NCBI RefSeq assembly: GCF_040892615.1 | Contig: NZ_JBFRYC010000016.1 | Location: 5,307-69,306, forward strand | Direction of reading: 5' to 3' | DNA length: 64,000 nucleotides | From: Thioclava arctica | Lineage (GTDB): Bacteria; Pseudomonadota; Alphaproteobacteria; Rhodobacterales; Rhodobacteraceae | Shown here: positions 1 to 9,417 of the stretch, one piece after another | Numbering within the stretch: the stretch's first letter is position 1 | Layout: every line of letters starts with the position of its first letter | Notes under the pieces: generated by a model | What the model was told of the DNA's origin: nothing | What the model saw: only the letters and a program-made list of their open reading frames with translations | Database searches by the model: none | Program-made: the position numbers and the translations under genes

Positions 1-516
1 ATGGCGCAGATCTTCGTGAACCAGCTGCAATACCTGCGTGACCGCGTACACCTGTTGGATCTGGCCGGAGGCAATTTCGCCGAACTTCTTACCACGCCCA
101 CCGAGGACGCCTGCTTAGTGATCTTCGAGGCGCGGCGCTATTCTCGGATGGCTCTGTTGCTGGCGCAAGAAGCGCGCGCAGCGAAGATCCCGGTGACCCT
201 GATCACCGACGCTTTCTGCGACTGGGGCCACGAAGTCGCGGATGAGATCTTTGTCGTTCCGACCGAGTTCAACCTGTTTTGGGAATCGACCTCGCAAATG
301 GCAAGTCTGGCCAATCTGCTGGTCAATGGCGTGTTCATCGAAAAAGGTGCCGATGTCGAACGGCGGCTAGATCGGATCGCCCAGCTTTACGGCCGCTTTA
401 CCGGTCATGTCGGCGGCAGTGCAGCCGCTTTGATGCCATCGAACGGATCGACTGCCCGCGCGACCTCTGCGCGCCGGGCAAAGAATACCTTCTCAGGGGA
501 TAAGTCACCGGATTAA
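1..516 (+). CDS. RpiR-family regulator, C-terminal SIS domain (5' truncated)
   Basis: The visible 171 residues read as the C-terminal half of an RpiR/MurR-type transcriptional regulator, a sugar-isomerase (SIS) fold that binds a small phosphorylated or amino ligand. The stretch LVIFEARRYSRMALLLAQEA followed by IPVTLITD is the usual SIS beta-alpha-beta pattern. The N-terminal helix-turn-helix must lie before base 1, so the Met at position 1 is probably internal. The last 35 residues are low-complexity and poorly conserved. The gene ends 32 bases before a peptide-type ABC operon on the same strand, so it probably controls that operon. The family is fairly sure; the ligand is unknown. Confidence 0.7.
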   Translation: MAQIFVNQLQYLRDRVHLLDLAGGNFAELLTTPTEDACLVIFEARRYSRMALLLAQEARAAKIPVTLITDAFCDWGHEVADEIFVVPTEFNLFWESTSQMASLANLLVNGVFIEKGADVERRLDRIAQLYGRFTGHVGGSAAALMPSNGSTARATSARRAKNTFSGDKSPD

Positions 517-548
517 TCCGGCGGAAAACTGCAATGGGGAAATTAACG

Positions 549-2129
549 ATGCGATACACTCTCAAAGCTTTGCTCCTGTCAGGGCTGACCATTTTCACGG
601 CCGGTTTTCTGCTCGCAGGCGCTGTGCAGGCACAGGAGGTGACGATTGCCCTGCCTCCCGGGGAACTGGGCGCAACCACCTATAACCCGGTCACAGCTAG
701 CAACCTCAACTCAGCAGCCTCGCTGATCTATGACCGGCTGGTTGAGCAGGATGCAGACCAGTCCTTTCATCCGCACCTTGCAACGTCCTGGACCGAAAGC
801 CCTGACGGTATGACCTGGACCTTCAAGCTGCATCCTGGTGTCCAGTTTCAGGATGGCACCCCGTTTAACGCCAAAGCTGTCGCAGAATGGATTCCGGATT
901 TTGCGGGCACTTCAAACAGTTACCTGACCGCTGCCATCGACAGGGTCGAAGTGGTCGATAACCTGACGGTGGTCTTCCACATGAAGCATCCCGACCCAAA
1001 CTTGCTCTTTAATCTTTCCAGCGTTTTCATGGGCGTGCCAAGCCCGACGGCCTATACCAAGCTTGGCGCCGACTACGGCGTCAAGGGTGCTGTTGGCACG
1101 GGCCCGTTCAAGCTCAAAAAATTCGACGTTGGTCTGGATACGGTCCTTGTCCGTAACGATGACTATGCTTGGGCGTCGGATCTGTCGGTTAACCAAGGTC
1201 CCGCGCATCTGGCCAAGGTGACGTTCCGCGAAATCCCAAATCAATCCACAGCGTTTCTGGATCTGAAAACCGGCAGCGTGGATATGCTGATGGGCGTTCC
1301 AACCGACTTCCTGTCGCTTCTTGCAGCGGAGCCAAAAATCAAGGTCATCCAGATGCCCGGCACTGGGATCGACTACATGCCGATCAATGTGACGTCGGCC
1401 CCGTTTGACGATATCCGCGTGCGCGAAGCGACCGTTCTGGCGATCAATCAGGATGCGATCGTGAAGAGCGTCTACAACGGCGTTGGAATGGCGGCGCATA
1501 ATTTCCTGATCTCGTCGTTGCCCGCGTCCAAAGTAGATCCCAAGCTTGACGACAGCTACGATCCAGCTAAAGCGGCTCACCTGCTGGACGAGGCCGGTTG
1601 GAAAATGGGCCCCAACGGAATCCGTGAAAAGAACGGCAAGCCGATGACGGTCAAGCTGTACACCCAGAACGGCACCGAGTTCACCAATCTGACACAGGTC
1701 ATTCAGGCGCAGTTGAAAGCGATCGGGATGGATGCCAAGATCACGGTATTCGACAGCTCGACCATCCGTGACGAATACAAGAAGGGCACCCAACAGTTGG
1801 CTGTGCGCGGCTATGACTGGAACAATGCCGACATTCTGGACTGGTTCTTCAACGGCGACAGCCTCGGCTATCCAAACGTGTCGATGTGGAATGACCCCAA
1901 GGGTCAAGCGCTTGACAAGGTCGCGATGGCTGAAAGCAAGACCTCGAAGGAACGGTCGGACAACTTCAAAGCGTTCCACGAATACATCCTTTCGCAGTAT
2001 GTGTTCGCGCCGATCTACCAGCCGACCATCAATATCGCATACAATTCGAACAAGATTACGGTTTCCGCCGCGATCCGTGGGCCGCGCTTCCGATCGCAGA
2101 GTGTCGTAGACATGGATGTTGTAAAGTAA
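549..2129 (+). CDS. Peptide-type ABC transporter substrate-binding protein (SBP family 5)
   Basis: Periplasmic binding protein of the DppA/OppA/NikA class, 526 residues, the usual length. Residues 1-29 form a signal peptide with a long hydrophobic core and a cleavage site after AVQA. The mature part opens with the typical family-5 pattern (NPVTASNLNSAASLIYDRLV, then ATSWTESPDGMTWTFKL). An ATG at 534 is in frame, but the one at 549 is preferred: GGGGA lies 8 bases upstream and the protein then starts directly with the signal peptide. It supplies substrate to the two permeases and two ATPases downstream. A terminator-like hairpin follows it. The ligand, a peptide or other oligomer, cannot be read from the sequence. 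Confidence 0.9.
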   Translation: MRYTLKALLLSGLTIFTAGFLLAGAVQAQEVTIALPPGELGATTYNPVTASNLNSAASLIYDRLVEQDADQSFHPHLATSWTESPDGMTWTFKLHPGVQFQDGTPFNAKAVAEWIPDFAGTSNSYLTAAIDRVEVVDNLTVVFHMKHPDPNLLFNLSSVFMGVPSPTAYTKLGADYGVKGAVGTGPFKLKKFDVGLDTVLVRNDDYAWASDLSVNQGPAHLAKVTFREIPNQSTAFLDLKTGSVDMLMGVPTDFLSLLAAEPKIKVIQMPGTGIDYMPINVTSAPFDDIRVREATVLAINQDAIVKSVYNGVGMAAHNFLISSLPASKVDPKLDDSYDPAKAAHLLDEAGWKMGPNGIREKNGKPMTVKLYTQNGTEFTNLTQVIQAQLKAIGMDAKITVFDSSTIRDEYKKGTQQLAVRGYDWNNADILDWFFNGDSLGYPNVSMWNDPKGQALDKVAMAESKTSKERSDNFKAFHEYILSQYVFAPIYQPTINIAYNSNKITVSAAIRGPRFRSQSVVDMDVVK

Positions 2130-2147
2130 TCGCGAGAGCACCTACAG

Positions 2148-2174
2148 AAGCAGGCCCAGAACACGGGCCTGCTT
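2148..2174 (+). terminator. Intercistronic hairpin after the binding-protein gene
   Basis: Ten-base perfect stem (AAGCAGGCCC with GGGCCTGCTT) around a 7-base loop, followed by a pyrimidine-rich tract ending in TTTT. It lies between the binding-protein gene and the first permease gene of the same operon. It is probably a partial terminator or an mRNA 3'-end stabiliser that keeps binding-protein mRNA in excess, as is common for ABC operons. Confidence 0.7.
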
Positions 2175-2206
2175 CTTCTCTCCCCTTTTGACGAAGAGGC
2201 ACGCCC

Positions 2207-3136
2207 ATGCTTTTCGGATACACGTTGCGCCGTTTGTTAATGCTGATCCCGGTATCACTATCGATCTCAGTGATAATTTTCGCCATCGTCCACATGCTGC
2301 CGGGAGATCCGATTGACAACCTGATGCCAGTCGGATCTACGCACGCTGACCGCGTCAAAATGGTCATGAAATATGGCTTCGACAAGCCGCTGATCACACA
2401 ATATTTTCTGTGGGTCAGCCACGTAGCGCGCGGTGACTTTGGCAATGCGATTGTCATGCGCCGTCCCGTCGCGAGCCTGATTGCCGACAACCTTCCCTAC
2501 AGCCTGTCGTTGGGGGCGCTGGCTTTTGCGTTTTCGTCGATTGTCGGGATGGCCTTGGGCCTAATCTCGGTGGCGCTGGAAAACGTCTGGCTGGAGCGAA
2601 TCGTCCGCGGTTTCATCCTGCTCGGATCAACTGTGCCGGGGTTCTTTCTGGCGCTGATGATGATCCTTCTCTTCGCTGTCAAGTTGCGGTGGTTTCCGGT
2701 TTCAGGCGCTGATGGGTGGCGGTCGCTGGTGCTGCCCGTTCTGACCATCGGTTTTGGCGGGGTGGCATTGGTCGCCCGGGTCACGCGGGTGGCCCTGATG
2801 GATGCGCAGAGAATGGATTTCGTCACACTTCTGCATGCCAAGGGGGTGTCAGGGCCCAACATCCTGCTGCGGCACCTCTTTGCCCACGCACTTTTGCCGG
2901 TAGTCACGATTCTTGCTTTGAGGGTCGGATGGATTCTGGGCGGTGCTGTTACTGCAGAGTTTGTTTTCGGTCGTCCGGGGCTTGGGTCGTTACTGATCAG
3001 ATCCCTGGGTCAGCGGGACTACCCAGTAGTGCAGGGATGCCTGCTGATGTTGGCGCTGGCGGTGATGCTGGGCACATTGATTGGCGATGTGGCCCAGGCC
3101 GCGATGGACCCACGTATCCGTGAGGAAGCATCATGA
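2207..3136 (+). CDS. Peptide-type ABC transporter permease (DppB-like)
   Basis: Inner-membrane permease of 309 residues with about six hydrophobic segments. It starts with LFGYTLRRLLMLIPVSLSIS, the characteristic first helix of DppB/OppB proteins, followed by the periplasmic HMLPGDPID motif. The cytoplasmic coupling loop near residues 195-225 (MDAQRMDFVTLLHAKGVSG) is the EAA-type loop that contacts the ATPases. It overlaps the next gene by an ATGA. It pairs with the DppC-like subunit to form the channel. Confidence 0.92.
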   Translation: MLFGYTLRRLLMLIPVSLSISVIIFAIVHMLPGDPIDNLMPVGSTHADRVKMVMKYGFDKPLITQYFLWVSHVARGDFGNAIVMRRPVASLIADNLPYSLSLGALAFAFSSIVGMALGLISVALENVWLERIVRGFILLGSTVPGFFLALMMILLFAVKLRWFPVSGADGWRSLVLPVLTIGFGGVALVARVTRVALMDAQRMDFVTLLHAKGVSGPNILLRHLFAHALLPVVTILALRVGWILGGAVTAEFVFGRPGLGSLLIRSLGQRDYPVVQGCLLMLALAVMLGTLIGDVAQAAMDPRIREEAS

Positions 3137-4014
3137 TGGATCATTCAACCGCGTTACGCCTGCCACAAGTGCTCGCAAAATCCAGCTTTGGCCGGGCTCT
3201 GGCCTCTCCGGTCGGGATGATCGCGGGCGGGTTTCTAGTTTTGTTGGTACTCGTTGCGGTCTTTGCGCCCTATTTCTCACCCTACGACTTTGCGGCTCAG
3301 GACCTCATGAACCGTAACATGGCTCCAGCATGGCCGCATGTGATGGGGACTGACCAGTTTGGACGGGATCTGTTCAGCCGAGTGCTTTATGGAGCGCGTA
3401 CGTCACTGTCCGTTAGTGCGACGGCGATCGCGATTTCGGTTGCGGCAGGCATGACACTTGGGGCTTCGGCTGGTCTTTTCGGTGGCTGGTTCGAGCGCAC
3501 CGTAATGACAGCTGTCGATTTGACTTGGTCCTTCCCCGATATCCTAATTGCGCTGATCTTCGTTGCAATTATCGGCCCCGGCCTCACCAGCACGATGTTT
3601 GCCATCGCAATAGCCTATCTGGCCCAATTCACCCGTTTGACTCGTGCCCAGATCGTTCGGCTGAAGCGCGAGACCTTTATCGAGGCTACGGTCAATCTTG
3701 GCGCACGGCCCAGCCATATCCTGCTGCGCCACCTGATCCCGAACGCGGTGACGCCGGTGATTGTGGCCGGCATGCTGGCGATTGGCGATGGTATCGTTCT
3801 GGAGGCGACGCTGGGCTTTTTTGGGCTTGGTGCGCAACCGCCGACACCCAGCTGGGGCGCGATGATGTCTAGCGGGACTGCACAATTGTTCCTTGCCCCG
3901 TGGGTGATCCTGTTTCCCGGAGTGCTCGTCGCAGTGACGGTCGTCGCCGTGAACCTGTTTGGCGACGAATTGATCCGGGCCCTAGATATCCGCGACCGGA
4001 TCAGGGGAGAGTGA
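3133..4014 (+). CDS. Peptide-type ABC transporter permease (DppC-like)
   Basis: Second permease subunit, 293 residues. The N-terminal cytoplasmic part is followed by a first membrane helix near residue 35. The conserved HVMGTDQFGRDLFSRVLYGA segment of DppC/OppC/NikC proteins comes next. The EAA coupling loop is ETFIEATVNLGARPSHILLR near residue 180, and the family motif LGFFGLGAQPPTPSWGAM follows. The start overlaps the stop of the preceding permease (ATGA). A second ATG lies one codon further on. Confidence 0.92.
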   Translation: MMDHSTALRLPQVLAKSSFGRALASPVGMIAGGFLVLLVLVAVFAPYFSPYDFAAQDLMNRNMAPAWPHVMGTDQFGRDLFSRVLYGARTSLSVSATAIAISVAAGMTLGASAGLFGGWFERTVMTAVDLTWSFPDILIALIFVAIIGPGLTSTMFAIAIAYLAQFTRLTRAQIVRLKRETFIEATVNLGARPSHILLRHLIPNAVTPVIVAGMLAIGDGIVLEATLGFFGLGAQPPTPSWGAMMSSGTAQLFLAPWVILFPGVLVAVTVVAVNLFGDELIRALDIRDRIRGE

Positions 4015-4016
4015 CA

Positions 4017-4970
4017 ATGCTCCAAGTCAAGAACCTTGCTGTCTCCTTCGGTTTGGAAAAGCCCCTGTCTGGTGTCACTTTCGATGTCCGGAACGGGGAA
4101 ACGCTGGGCATCGTTGGCGAAAGCGGGTCCGGGAAGTCGCTGACGGCGATGAGCGTGATGGGTCTTTTGCCGCTGATCGGGGGACGGATAACCTCCGGTT
4201 CGATCAGCTTCGATGAGCAGGATCTGACCAAGCTGTCCGACCAGGACTATCGAAAGCTGCGCGGCGGGCGGATCAGCCTGATCACGCAGAACCCGATGAC
4301 CTCGCTCGACCCGTTGAAACGGATTGGCGGCCAAATCGACGTCGTTGGCCGCCTGCACATGAGTCTGAGCAAGGCCGATGCCCGCAAACGCACGATCGAC
4401 ATCCTTGGTCGCCTGCGCATTCCGGACCCCGCGCTGATCTGCGAGCGCTACCCGCATCAGATGTCGGGCGGCATGAAGCAGCGGATCGTCATCGCGATGG
4501 CGCTGGCGGCCAACCCTTCAGTGATCCTCGCGGATGAACCGACCACGGCGCTGGACGTGACTGTGCAGGCGCAGATCATCCAGATCCTCAACGGCCTGGT
4601 CCGCGAACAGAACTTGGCGCTGGTGCTGATTACCCATGACATGAGCGTGGTGGCGCAAGCCTGCGACAAGGTGGTGGTGATGTATGCCGGCCGGGTCGTC
4701 GAACAGGGGCCGGTGGCCGCGATCTTCGGTCATCCGCAGCATCCCTACACTAGGGCCCTGATCGACTGCATCCCGCGGAGTCTTACCGAAGGCGCCAGGC
4801 TGCGGGGGATCGAGGGAACCGTGCCCAGCGTTCTGAACTATCCTTCGGGCTGCCCGTTCCATCCACGTTGTGCCCGCGCCGAAGCGGTATGCGGGTCCAC
4901 GATTCCACCGCTGGTCGCTGCTGGACAGACGGCCGTCGCCTGTCATTTTCCCGTGGAGACTACCTCATGA
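4017..4970 (+). CDS. Peptide-type ABC transporter ATP-binding protein (DppD-like)
   Basis: Cytoplasmic ATPase of 317 residues. It has Walker A GESGSGKS, signature MSGGMKQR, Walker B VILADEPTTALD and the switch His in LITHDMS. The C-terminal extension carries the Cys pair pattern CPFHPRCARAEAVC found in Dpp/Opp ATPases. The open frame extends upstream into the permease gene, but the ATG at 4017 follows AGGGGAGAG closely and gives the normal family N-terminus (MLQVKNLAVSFG). It works as a heterodimer with the next gene. Confidence 0.92.
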   Translation: MLQVKNLAVSFGLEKPLSGVTFDVRNGETLGIVGESGSGKSLTAMSVMGLLPLIGGRITSGSISFDEQDLTKLSDQDYRKLRGGRISLITQNPMTSLDPLKRIGGQIDVVGRLHMSLSKADARKRTIDILGRLRIPDPALICERYPHQMSGGMKQRIVIAMALAANPSVILADEPTTALDVTVQAQIIQILNGLVREQNLALVLITHDMSVVAQACDKVVVMYAGRVVEQGPVAAIFGHPQHPYTRALIDCIPRSLTEGARLRGIEGTVPSVLNYPSGCPFHPRCARAEAVCGSTIPPLVAAGQTAVACHFPVETTS

Positions 4971-5929
4971 CGTCGTTATTGAAAGTACGTAACCTGTCCA
5001 AGCGCTTCGTTGGTCATCGCGGACCGTTTCGTAGACCCCGCGTCATGCACGCGGTCAACGACGTGTCCTTCGACCTTGCCAAGGGCCGGGTGATCGGCGT
5101 GGTCGGCGAAAGCGGCTGCGGCAAGTCTACTCTGGCCCGGTTGGCCCTACGCCTGATCGAGCCCAGCGACGGATTGGTCCGGTTCGAGGGCAGCAATTTG
5201 CTAGAAGCCTCGCCTGTTGCGATGCGCAAGCTGCGATCGAAGATGCAAATGGTATTTCAGGATCCTTATTCCTCGATCGATCCGCGCTACACCGTCGCGC
5301 GAGCTATCATGGAGCCGCTTAGCGTGCAGGGCCGCAAATCGGACAAGCCCACATTAGACGAAGTTGCCGGATTGATGGAGATGGTCGGGATGAGTGCCGG
5401 GTTGGCTCAAAGTTTTCCGCATCAGCTATCGGGCGGGCAGAAACAGCGGGTCGGAATTGCCCGCGCCTTGGCTCTGCGCCCATCACTTCTGGTGCTGGAC
5501 GAACCGACTGCGTCACTGGATGTGTCAGTTCAGGCGCAAATCATCGGCCTGTTAGAAAAGCTGCGCGATGACCTTGGCCTTACCTACATCTTCATCAGTC
5601 ACGACCTGTCATTGGTGAAATACTTCTGTGACGAGATATTGGTGATGTATCTGGGACGTGTGGTCGAAGCGTTGCCGCGCACCAACGCCCCGGCGCGCCA
5701 TCCCTACACCCGTACGCTGATGGACAGCACCTTTTCCCCTGATCCGAAGCTGCGCCGCACGATCGAACCTCTGCAAGGTGAGGTGCCAAGCCCCTTCGAC
5801 CTGCCCGATGGGTGTGCCTTCGCCGCCCGATGCCCGGTCGCCAGCGACATCTGCCGCAGCCAGATTCCGTCTCTGACAGCCGTAGGTGGAGGGCATCCGG
5901 TCGCATGCCATCATCCATCCTTATCATAG
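4967..5929 (+). CDS. Peptide-type ABC transporter ATP-binding protein (DppF-like)
   Basis: Second ATPase of the importer, 320 residues. Walker A is GESGCGKS, signature LSGGQKQR, Walker B LLVLDEPTASLD, and the switch His is in FISHDLS. The C-terminal oligopeptide-transporter extension contains CAFAARCPVASDIC. The ATG at 4967 overlaps the stop of the preceding gene (ATGA) and gives the usual DppF start with a Lys/Arg-rich insertion after KRFVGH, so it is preferred to upstream in-frame starts. Confidence 0.92.
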   Translation: MTSLLKVRNLSKRFVGHRGPFRRPRVMHAVNDVSFDLAKGRVIGVVGESGCGKSTLARLALRLIEPSDGLVRFEGSNLLEASPVAMRKLRSKMQMVFQDPYSSIDPRYTVARAIMEPLSVQGRKSDKPTLDEVAGLMEMVGMSAGLAQSFPHQLSGGQKQRVGIARALALRPSLLVLDEPTASLDVSVQAQIIGLLEKLRDDLGLTYIFISHDLSLVKYFCDEILVMYLGRVVEALPRTNAPARHPYTRTLMDSTFSPDPKLRRTIEPLQGEVPSPFDLPDGCAFAARCPVASDICRSQIPSLTAVGGGHPVACHHPSLS

Positions 5930-5945
5930 AGAGGACAATCACGAC

Positions 5946-7424
5946 GTGGCCTATTCCGTCTTGAGTGCAGAAATCGTGCATGAAACCAACACATTCAGCA
6001 TAGTGCCCACGGATCTTGCCGCGTTCAGGCGTCACTATCTCCTGACGGGGGCTGAGGCAGTTTCCGTGCGCGGCGACCACAACACCGAACTGGCCGGCTT
6101 TCTCGATGTGGCCCGCGCGGATGGTTGGGCGCTGACCCATGTTCTGAGTGCGGCGGCCGGACCAGGCGGGCGTGTCACGCGGGCCGCTTTCGATGAGTTG
6201 GTTAACCCATTGGTCGCGGCGGCGCGGGCTGCCAAGCATGATGGCATTCTATTGGCTCTTCACGGGGCCATGGTGACCGATTACTGCGAAGACGGCGAAG
6301 GTGAGATCCTATCAAGGCTGCGCAAGGTCGTGGGACGGGATGTGCCCATCGCCGTCACCCTCGACCCGCACGCCAATGTCACACGCGCGATGTGCGATCT
6401 GGCCGATATCGTAGTGTCGTTCAACACCTATCCCCACATTGACATGCGTGAGACCGGGCGCCGTGTCGCCGACATCCTGCACCGCACCATGACGGGCGAG
6501 ATCCGGCCGCAGACAATTCGTGTTGCCTGTCCCATGCTGGAAGAAGTGAACGGCGGGCGCACCGATACCGGCCCGATGATCGCACGTCATGCGGCCGCGC
6601 GGGCTCGTGAGGCGGACCCTGACGTTTTTGCCGTAAGCATAAACGGCGGTTTCGCAAGTGCCGATATCGCCGAGGTAGGGCCGACCGTACTGGTTGTCGG
6701 TCAGGGGGATCAGTCCGGGCAGACCGCGTTTGCCCAAACGATCATCGATGACATCTGGGCGAAGCGGGCTGAGGTTCAGAATGATTACATGACGCCGAAG
6801 GACGCGGCCCGTATGGCGGCTCACTGGTCGATGGCCGACGGCCCGCTGATCATCGCGGACTACGCCGACAACCCGGGGGCGGGAGCCTACGGCGACTCAA
6901 CTGCGCTGTTGGCCGCGCTTCTGGACGCCGGTGTAACAGGTGCGTGTTTCGGCCCGATGGTCGATGGTCCTGCCACCGCGATACTTCACCGCCACAATGT
7001 GGGCGATGAGGTCAGCCTTGCCGTGGGGGGCAAAACAGCGCCAGAATTCGGTGGAGGGCCGTTGTCGCTGACAGGCCAACTGGTGTGGAAAGGCGATGGG
7101 CGCGTGGTCGGGGATGGCCCGATGCTGAACGGTCTTGTGCGCGACTTCGGCCCGACGGCGATCCTGCATGTCGGCGGCATTGAACTGCTTATCGTGACCC
7201 ATGCCCATCAAATGCTGGATCTGAATCAGTTTCGCACATTTGGCATTGATCCAGCGCATAAGCGTGTCGTCGCTCTGAAGTCGATGCAGCATTTTCGTGC
7301 GGCATTCGAACCGATCGCAGGTCAGGTCATCGTTTGCGACAGCGGGGCCATTTGCACGACACACTATGAACGGCTTTCGTACAAATGCGTACGTCGACCG
7401 ATTTATCCGTTCGATACGCTCTGA
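5946..7424 (+). CDS. M81-family metallopeptidase (MlrC-like)
   Basis: Protein of 492 residues resembling the M81 / MlrC family, whose founding member hydrolyses linearised microcystin. Family marks visible are HETNTFS near residue 13, LLALHGAMVTD near 105, VTLDPHANVT near 140 and FNTYPHIDMRETGR near 160. These contain the likely zinc-binding His and Asp residues. A GTG at 5946 is chosen as start because GAGAGG lies about 12 bases upstream and the homologous N-terminus (AYSVLSAEI) begins there. It follows the peptide ABC genes by 16 bases and is likely co-transcribed, suggesting uptake then hydrolysis of a peptide or amide. The substrate is an inference. Confidence 0.85.
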   Translation: MAYSVLSAEIVHETNTFSIVPTDLAAFRRHYLLTGAEAVSVRGDHNTELAGFLDVARADGWALTHVLSAAAGPGGRVTRAAFDELVNPLVAAARAAKHDGILLALHGAMVTDYCEDGEGEILSRLRKVVGRDVPIAVTLDPHANVTRAMCDLADIVVSFNTYPHIDMRETGRRVADILHRTMTGEIRPQTIRVACPMLEEVNGGRTDTGPMIARHAAARAREADPDVFAVSINGGFASADIAEVGPTVLVVGQGDQSGQTAFAQTIIDDIWAKRAEVQNDYMTPKDAARMAAHWSMADGPLIIADYADNPGAGAYGDSTALLAALLDAGVTGACFGPMVDGPATAILHRHNVGDEVSLAVGGKTAPEFGGGPLSLTGQLVWKGDGRVVGDGPMLNGLVRDFGPTAILHVGGIELLIVTHAHQMLDLNQFRTFGIDPAHKRVVALKSMQHFRAAFEPIAGQVIVCDSGAICTTHYERLSYKCVRRPIYPFDTL

Positions 7425-7726
7425 AAATGCATGGCCTGGACAACGGCTCTGTCATATACGACTATAAATGAAACCACCGACAAGGTAGATCGGCCGCCCC
7501 TCTTTCCCGCCGACTTTTCACACGGAATGCGGGCAGAATCGCGCCCCAACAGGTCATGACCTAGCGTATCGGTCGCCGTGGCAAGGTCCACAGGAGCGAT
7601 GCTGCCCATTCCGGCTTGAAAGATCGGATGCCAGCAACACAGAAGGTCGCATGCCGCCGTCCGGAGTATGGATTGAGTGGTGTAATCGGTGTAGCAATAC
7701 TCGACCAACAGAGCGGACATTGAGCA

Positions 7727-7950
7727 GTAATGGCATATCTACAATCAAGCGCGGCACGCCCCAGCTCAACGGTAAGGTCGAACGATCGCACCGCTCTGAC
7801 GGCCAGGAGTTTTACCAACTCCTCAGCTACAAAGGCGATGGCGATCTCGAAGCGAAATTGGACGAATGGGAGCCCTTTTACAACTTCCATCGACCGCATG
7901 GCGCCCACAACGGAAAGACGCCCTACTAAGCCTTCAGAGAAAAGCTATAA
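7727..7950 (+). pseudogene. IS481-type transposase C-terminal remnant
   Basis: The translated stretch KRGTPQLNGKVERSHRSDGQ, then YNFHRPHGAHNGKTPY, is the C-terminal end of an integrase-core (IS481-type) transposase. A TAA replaces the expected Glu codon after KTPY at 7927, and the frame then continues AFREKL to a second stop at 7948. Everything upstream of about 7727 in this frame is unrelated, so the 5' part is gone. The remainder of the gap 7425-8023 holds nothing else that I recognise. Confidence 0.75.
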
Positions 7951-8023
7951 TCTGTAAATAGGATGTCCCACGGGTAACCGCACCTTACAGACTAATCATA
8001 ACGCTGGGCCATTCGATCTGTGG

Positions 8024-8716
8024 TCAGGTGCGCGCCCGTTCGAAGGCTTCCCAAGCTTGCTCGAAACGGTTGAAATCAAAGTCGGGAGCCCGCGCTGCAT
8101 CAAGAACGATGCGTTCGGTTTTCTGCAGTTTGGCGATCCCGGCGGCAAGCCCGGTCACGACCTCCTTGGGGATGACCACCGCACCATGCCTATCGGCATG
8201 AATCAGCGCCCCGGGAGTGACCGTTAGGCCGAAGACAGAGACCGGCACGTCAAGCGCGCGGACATGGACGAAGCCGTGGCTGGGTCCGATCGATCCTGCA
8301 ACAACCGGGAAGCCTTCTGGAAGGTCACCGAGATCACGCGCGACACCGTTCGTGAGAGCGCCGGCCATCCCGAAACCTTTATGGACGGTGGTGTTGATCT
8401 CGCCCCAATACGCGCCGATGCAATCGGGATAATCCAGATCCTCGATCACAGCTACGGAGGGCGCGGGGGCTTCGGCCATGTATTGGTAATATGCCATCCG
8501 GCGCGCGCGGATGGTCTCGGGTTGCTCGGTTGGCGGATCGATTGCGGCGATCTGCGCAGTCCGCGCGTAGCCGACGAGCGGCGGATCATCCGGCGCGGTG
8601 CAAATCATCGTCCCGCGGGTGAAACCGGAAAAGCCGCGCCGTCCCTGCACGGTTTCGATCGCATTGCAGACGGTGGGCGTGTCGACACTGCGCAAAAGCG
8701 CAAAGAGATCAGTCAT
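8024..8716 (-). CDS. RraA-family protein, possible aldolase/decarboxylase
   Basis: Protein of 230 residues with the RraA / 4-hydroxy-4-methyl-2-oxoglutarate aldolase fold. It shows DTPTVCNAIE at the N-terminus, TNGVARDLGDLPEGFPVVA in the middle and PGALIHADRHGAVVIP near the active site. The Arg-Asp pair in GVARD and the Asp in HADRHG are the residues that normally bind metal and 2-oxo acid. Members of this family are often aldolases or decarboxylases rather than RNase regulators, which fits its place as last gene of a catabolic operon. The ATG at 8716 overlaps the stop of the upstream hydrolase (TAATG). Confidence 0.8.
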   Translation of the reverse strand: MTDLFALLRSVDTPTVCNAIETVQGRRGFSGFTRGTMICTAPDDPPLVGYARTAQIAAIDPPTEQPETIRARRMAYYQYMAEAPAPSVAVIEDLDYPDCIGAYWGEINTTVHKGFGMAGALTNGVARDLGDLPEGFPVVAGSIGPSHGFVHVRALDVPVSVFGLTVTPGALIHADRHGAVVIPKEVVTGLAAGIAKLQKTERIVLDAARAPDFDFNRFEQAWEAFERART

Positions 8717-9417
8717 TATTCCTCCAACCAGCGGGCAAGCGCCGCCGTCACATGCTCGGGTGCCGCGAGGGTGGTGAGATGCCCCGCCCCCCGAATGATT
8801 TCCAAGCGCGATTGCGGCATCAGGCGATGCATAAGGTCGTGCCGATCGCGCGGGCAAAGTTGATCAGCCTCTCCCATGAGAACCAGCGCAGGGCCCGCGA
8901 ATTCGCAAAGCGTTCCCTGTTGATCCGGCCTATTCATCAACGCGTGGGACTGGCTCACGAAGACATCGGGGCCGAGTGTGAGCGCCATCTCGACACAGAG
9001 ACCCAGAATATCCGGACGCGGATCGCCGACCGGAAAGTAAGTCGGTGCGATCACGTCGCGCATCAGCGCTTCCAGCCCTCCGGCTTTCACTGCCGAGAGC
9101 TGAGGCCCGCGACGCTCCTTGACCGCATCGGCTTCGGCAAGCGGGTTGGTGTTGAGCAATGCCAGACGCTCCACCCTGTCGGGGGCGTGACGGAGAATTT
9201 CCATCGCCACGATACCCCCCATGGAAAGGCCTGCCAACGCGAAGCGAGGCGGAGCGTCGGCAAGCACCTGCGCGGCCAGATCCTCGACCTTGGCGGCCCC
9301 GGTCAAAGGAGGCAGGTGCAATGCCCTGCCTCCCGAAAAAGCCGCGATCTGTGGCGCGAAGAGACGTGCATCGCACATCATCCCCGGCAGCATGACCAAC
9401 GGCGTCCTCTCAGCCAC
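8716..9417 (-). CDS. Alpha/beta hydrolase
   Basis: Serine hydrolase fold of 233 residues. The nucleophile elbow is GLSMGG near residue 70. The acid is probably the Asp in LVLMGEADQLCP near 180, and the His is in GAGHLTTLAAPEHV near 210. It resembles small esterases and lactone hydrolases. It overlaps the cupin gene upstream by eight bases and the RraA gene downstream by one, so it is translationally coupled within the operon. A hydrolytic step on a lactone or ester intermediate is plausible but not shown by the sequence. Confidence 0.8.
   Translation of the reverse strand: MAERTPLVMLPGMMCDARLFAPQIAAFSGGRALHLPPLTGAAKVEDLAAQVLADAPPRFALAGLSMGGIVAMEILRHAPDRVERLALLNTNPLAEADAVKERRGPQLSAVKAGGLEALMRDVIAPTYFPVGDPRPDILGLCVEMALTLGPDVFVSQSHALMNRPDQQGTLCEFAGPALVLMGEADQLCPRDRHDLMHRLMPQSRLEIIRGAGHLTTLAAPEHVTAALARWLEE

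Noticed and set aside
912..2141. Long minus-strand reading frame (409 codons) opposite the peptide-binding-protein gene
   Set aside because: It is a shadow of the clear plus-strand SBP gene; its translation has no family resemblance and an Arg/His-rich composition typical of antisense frames.
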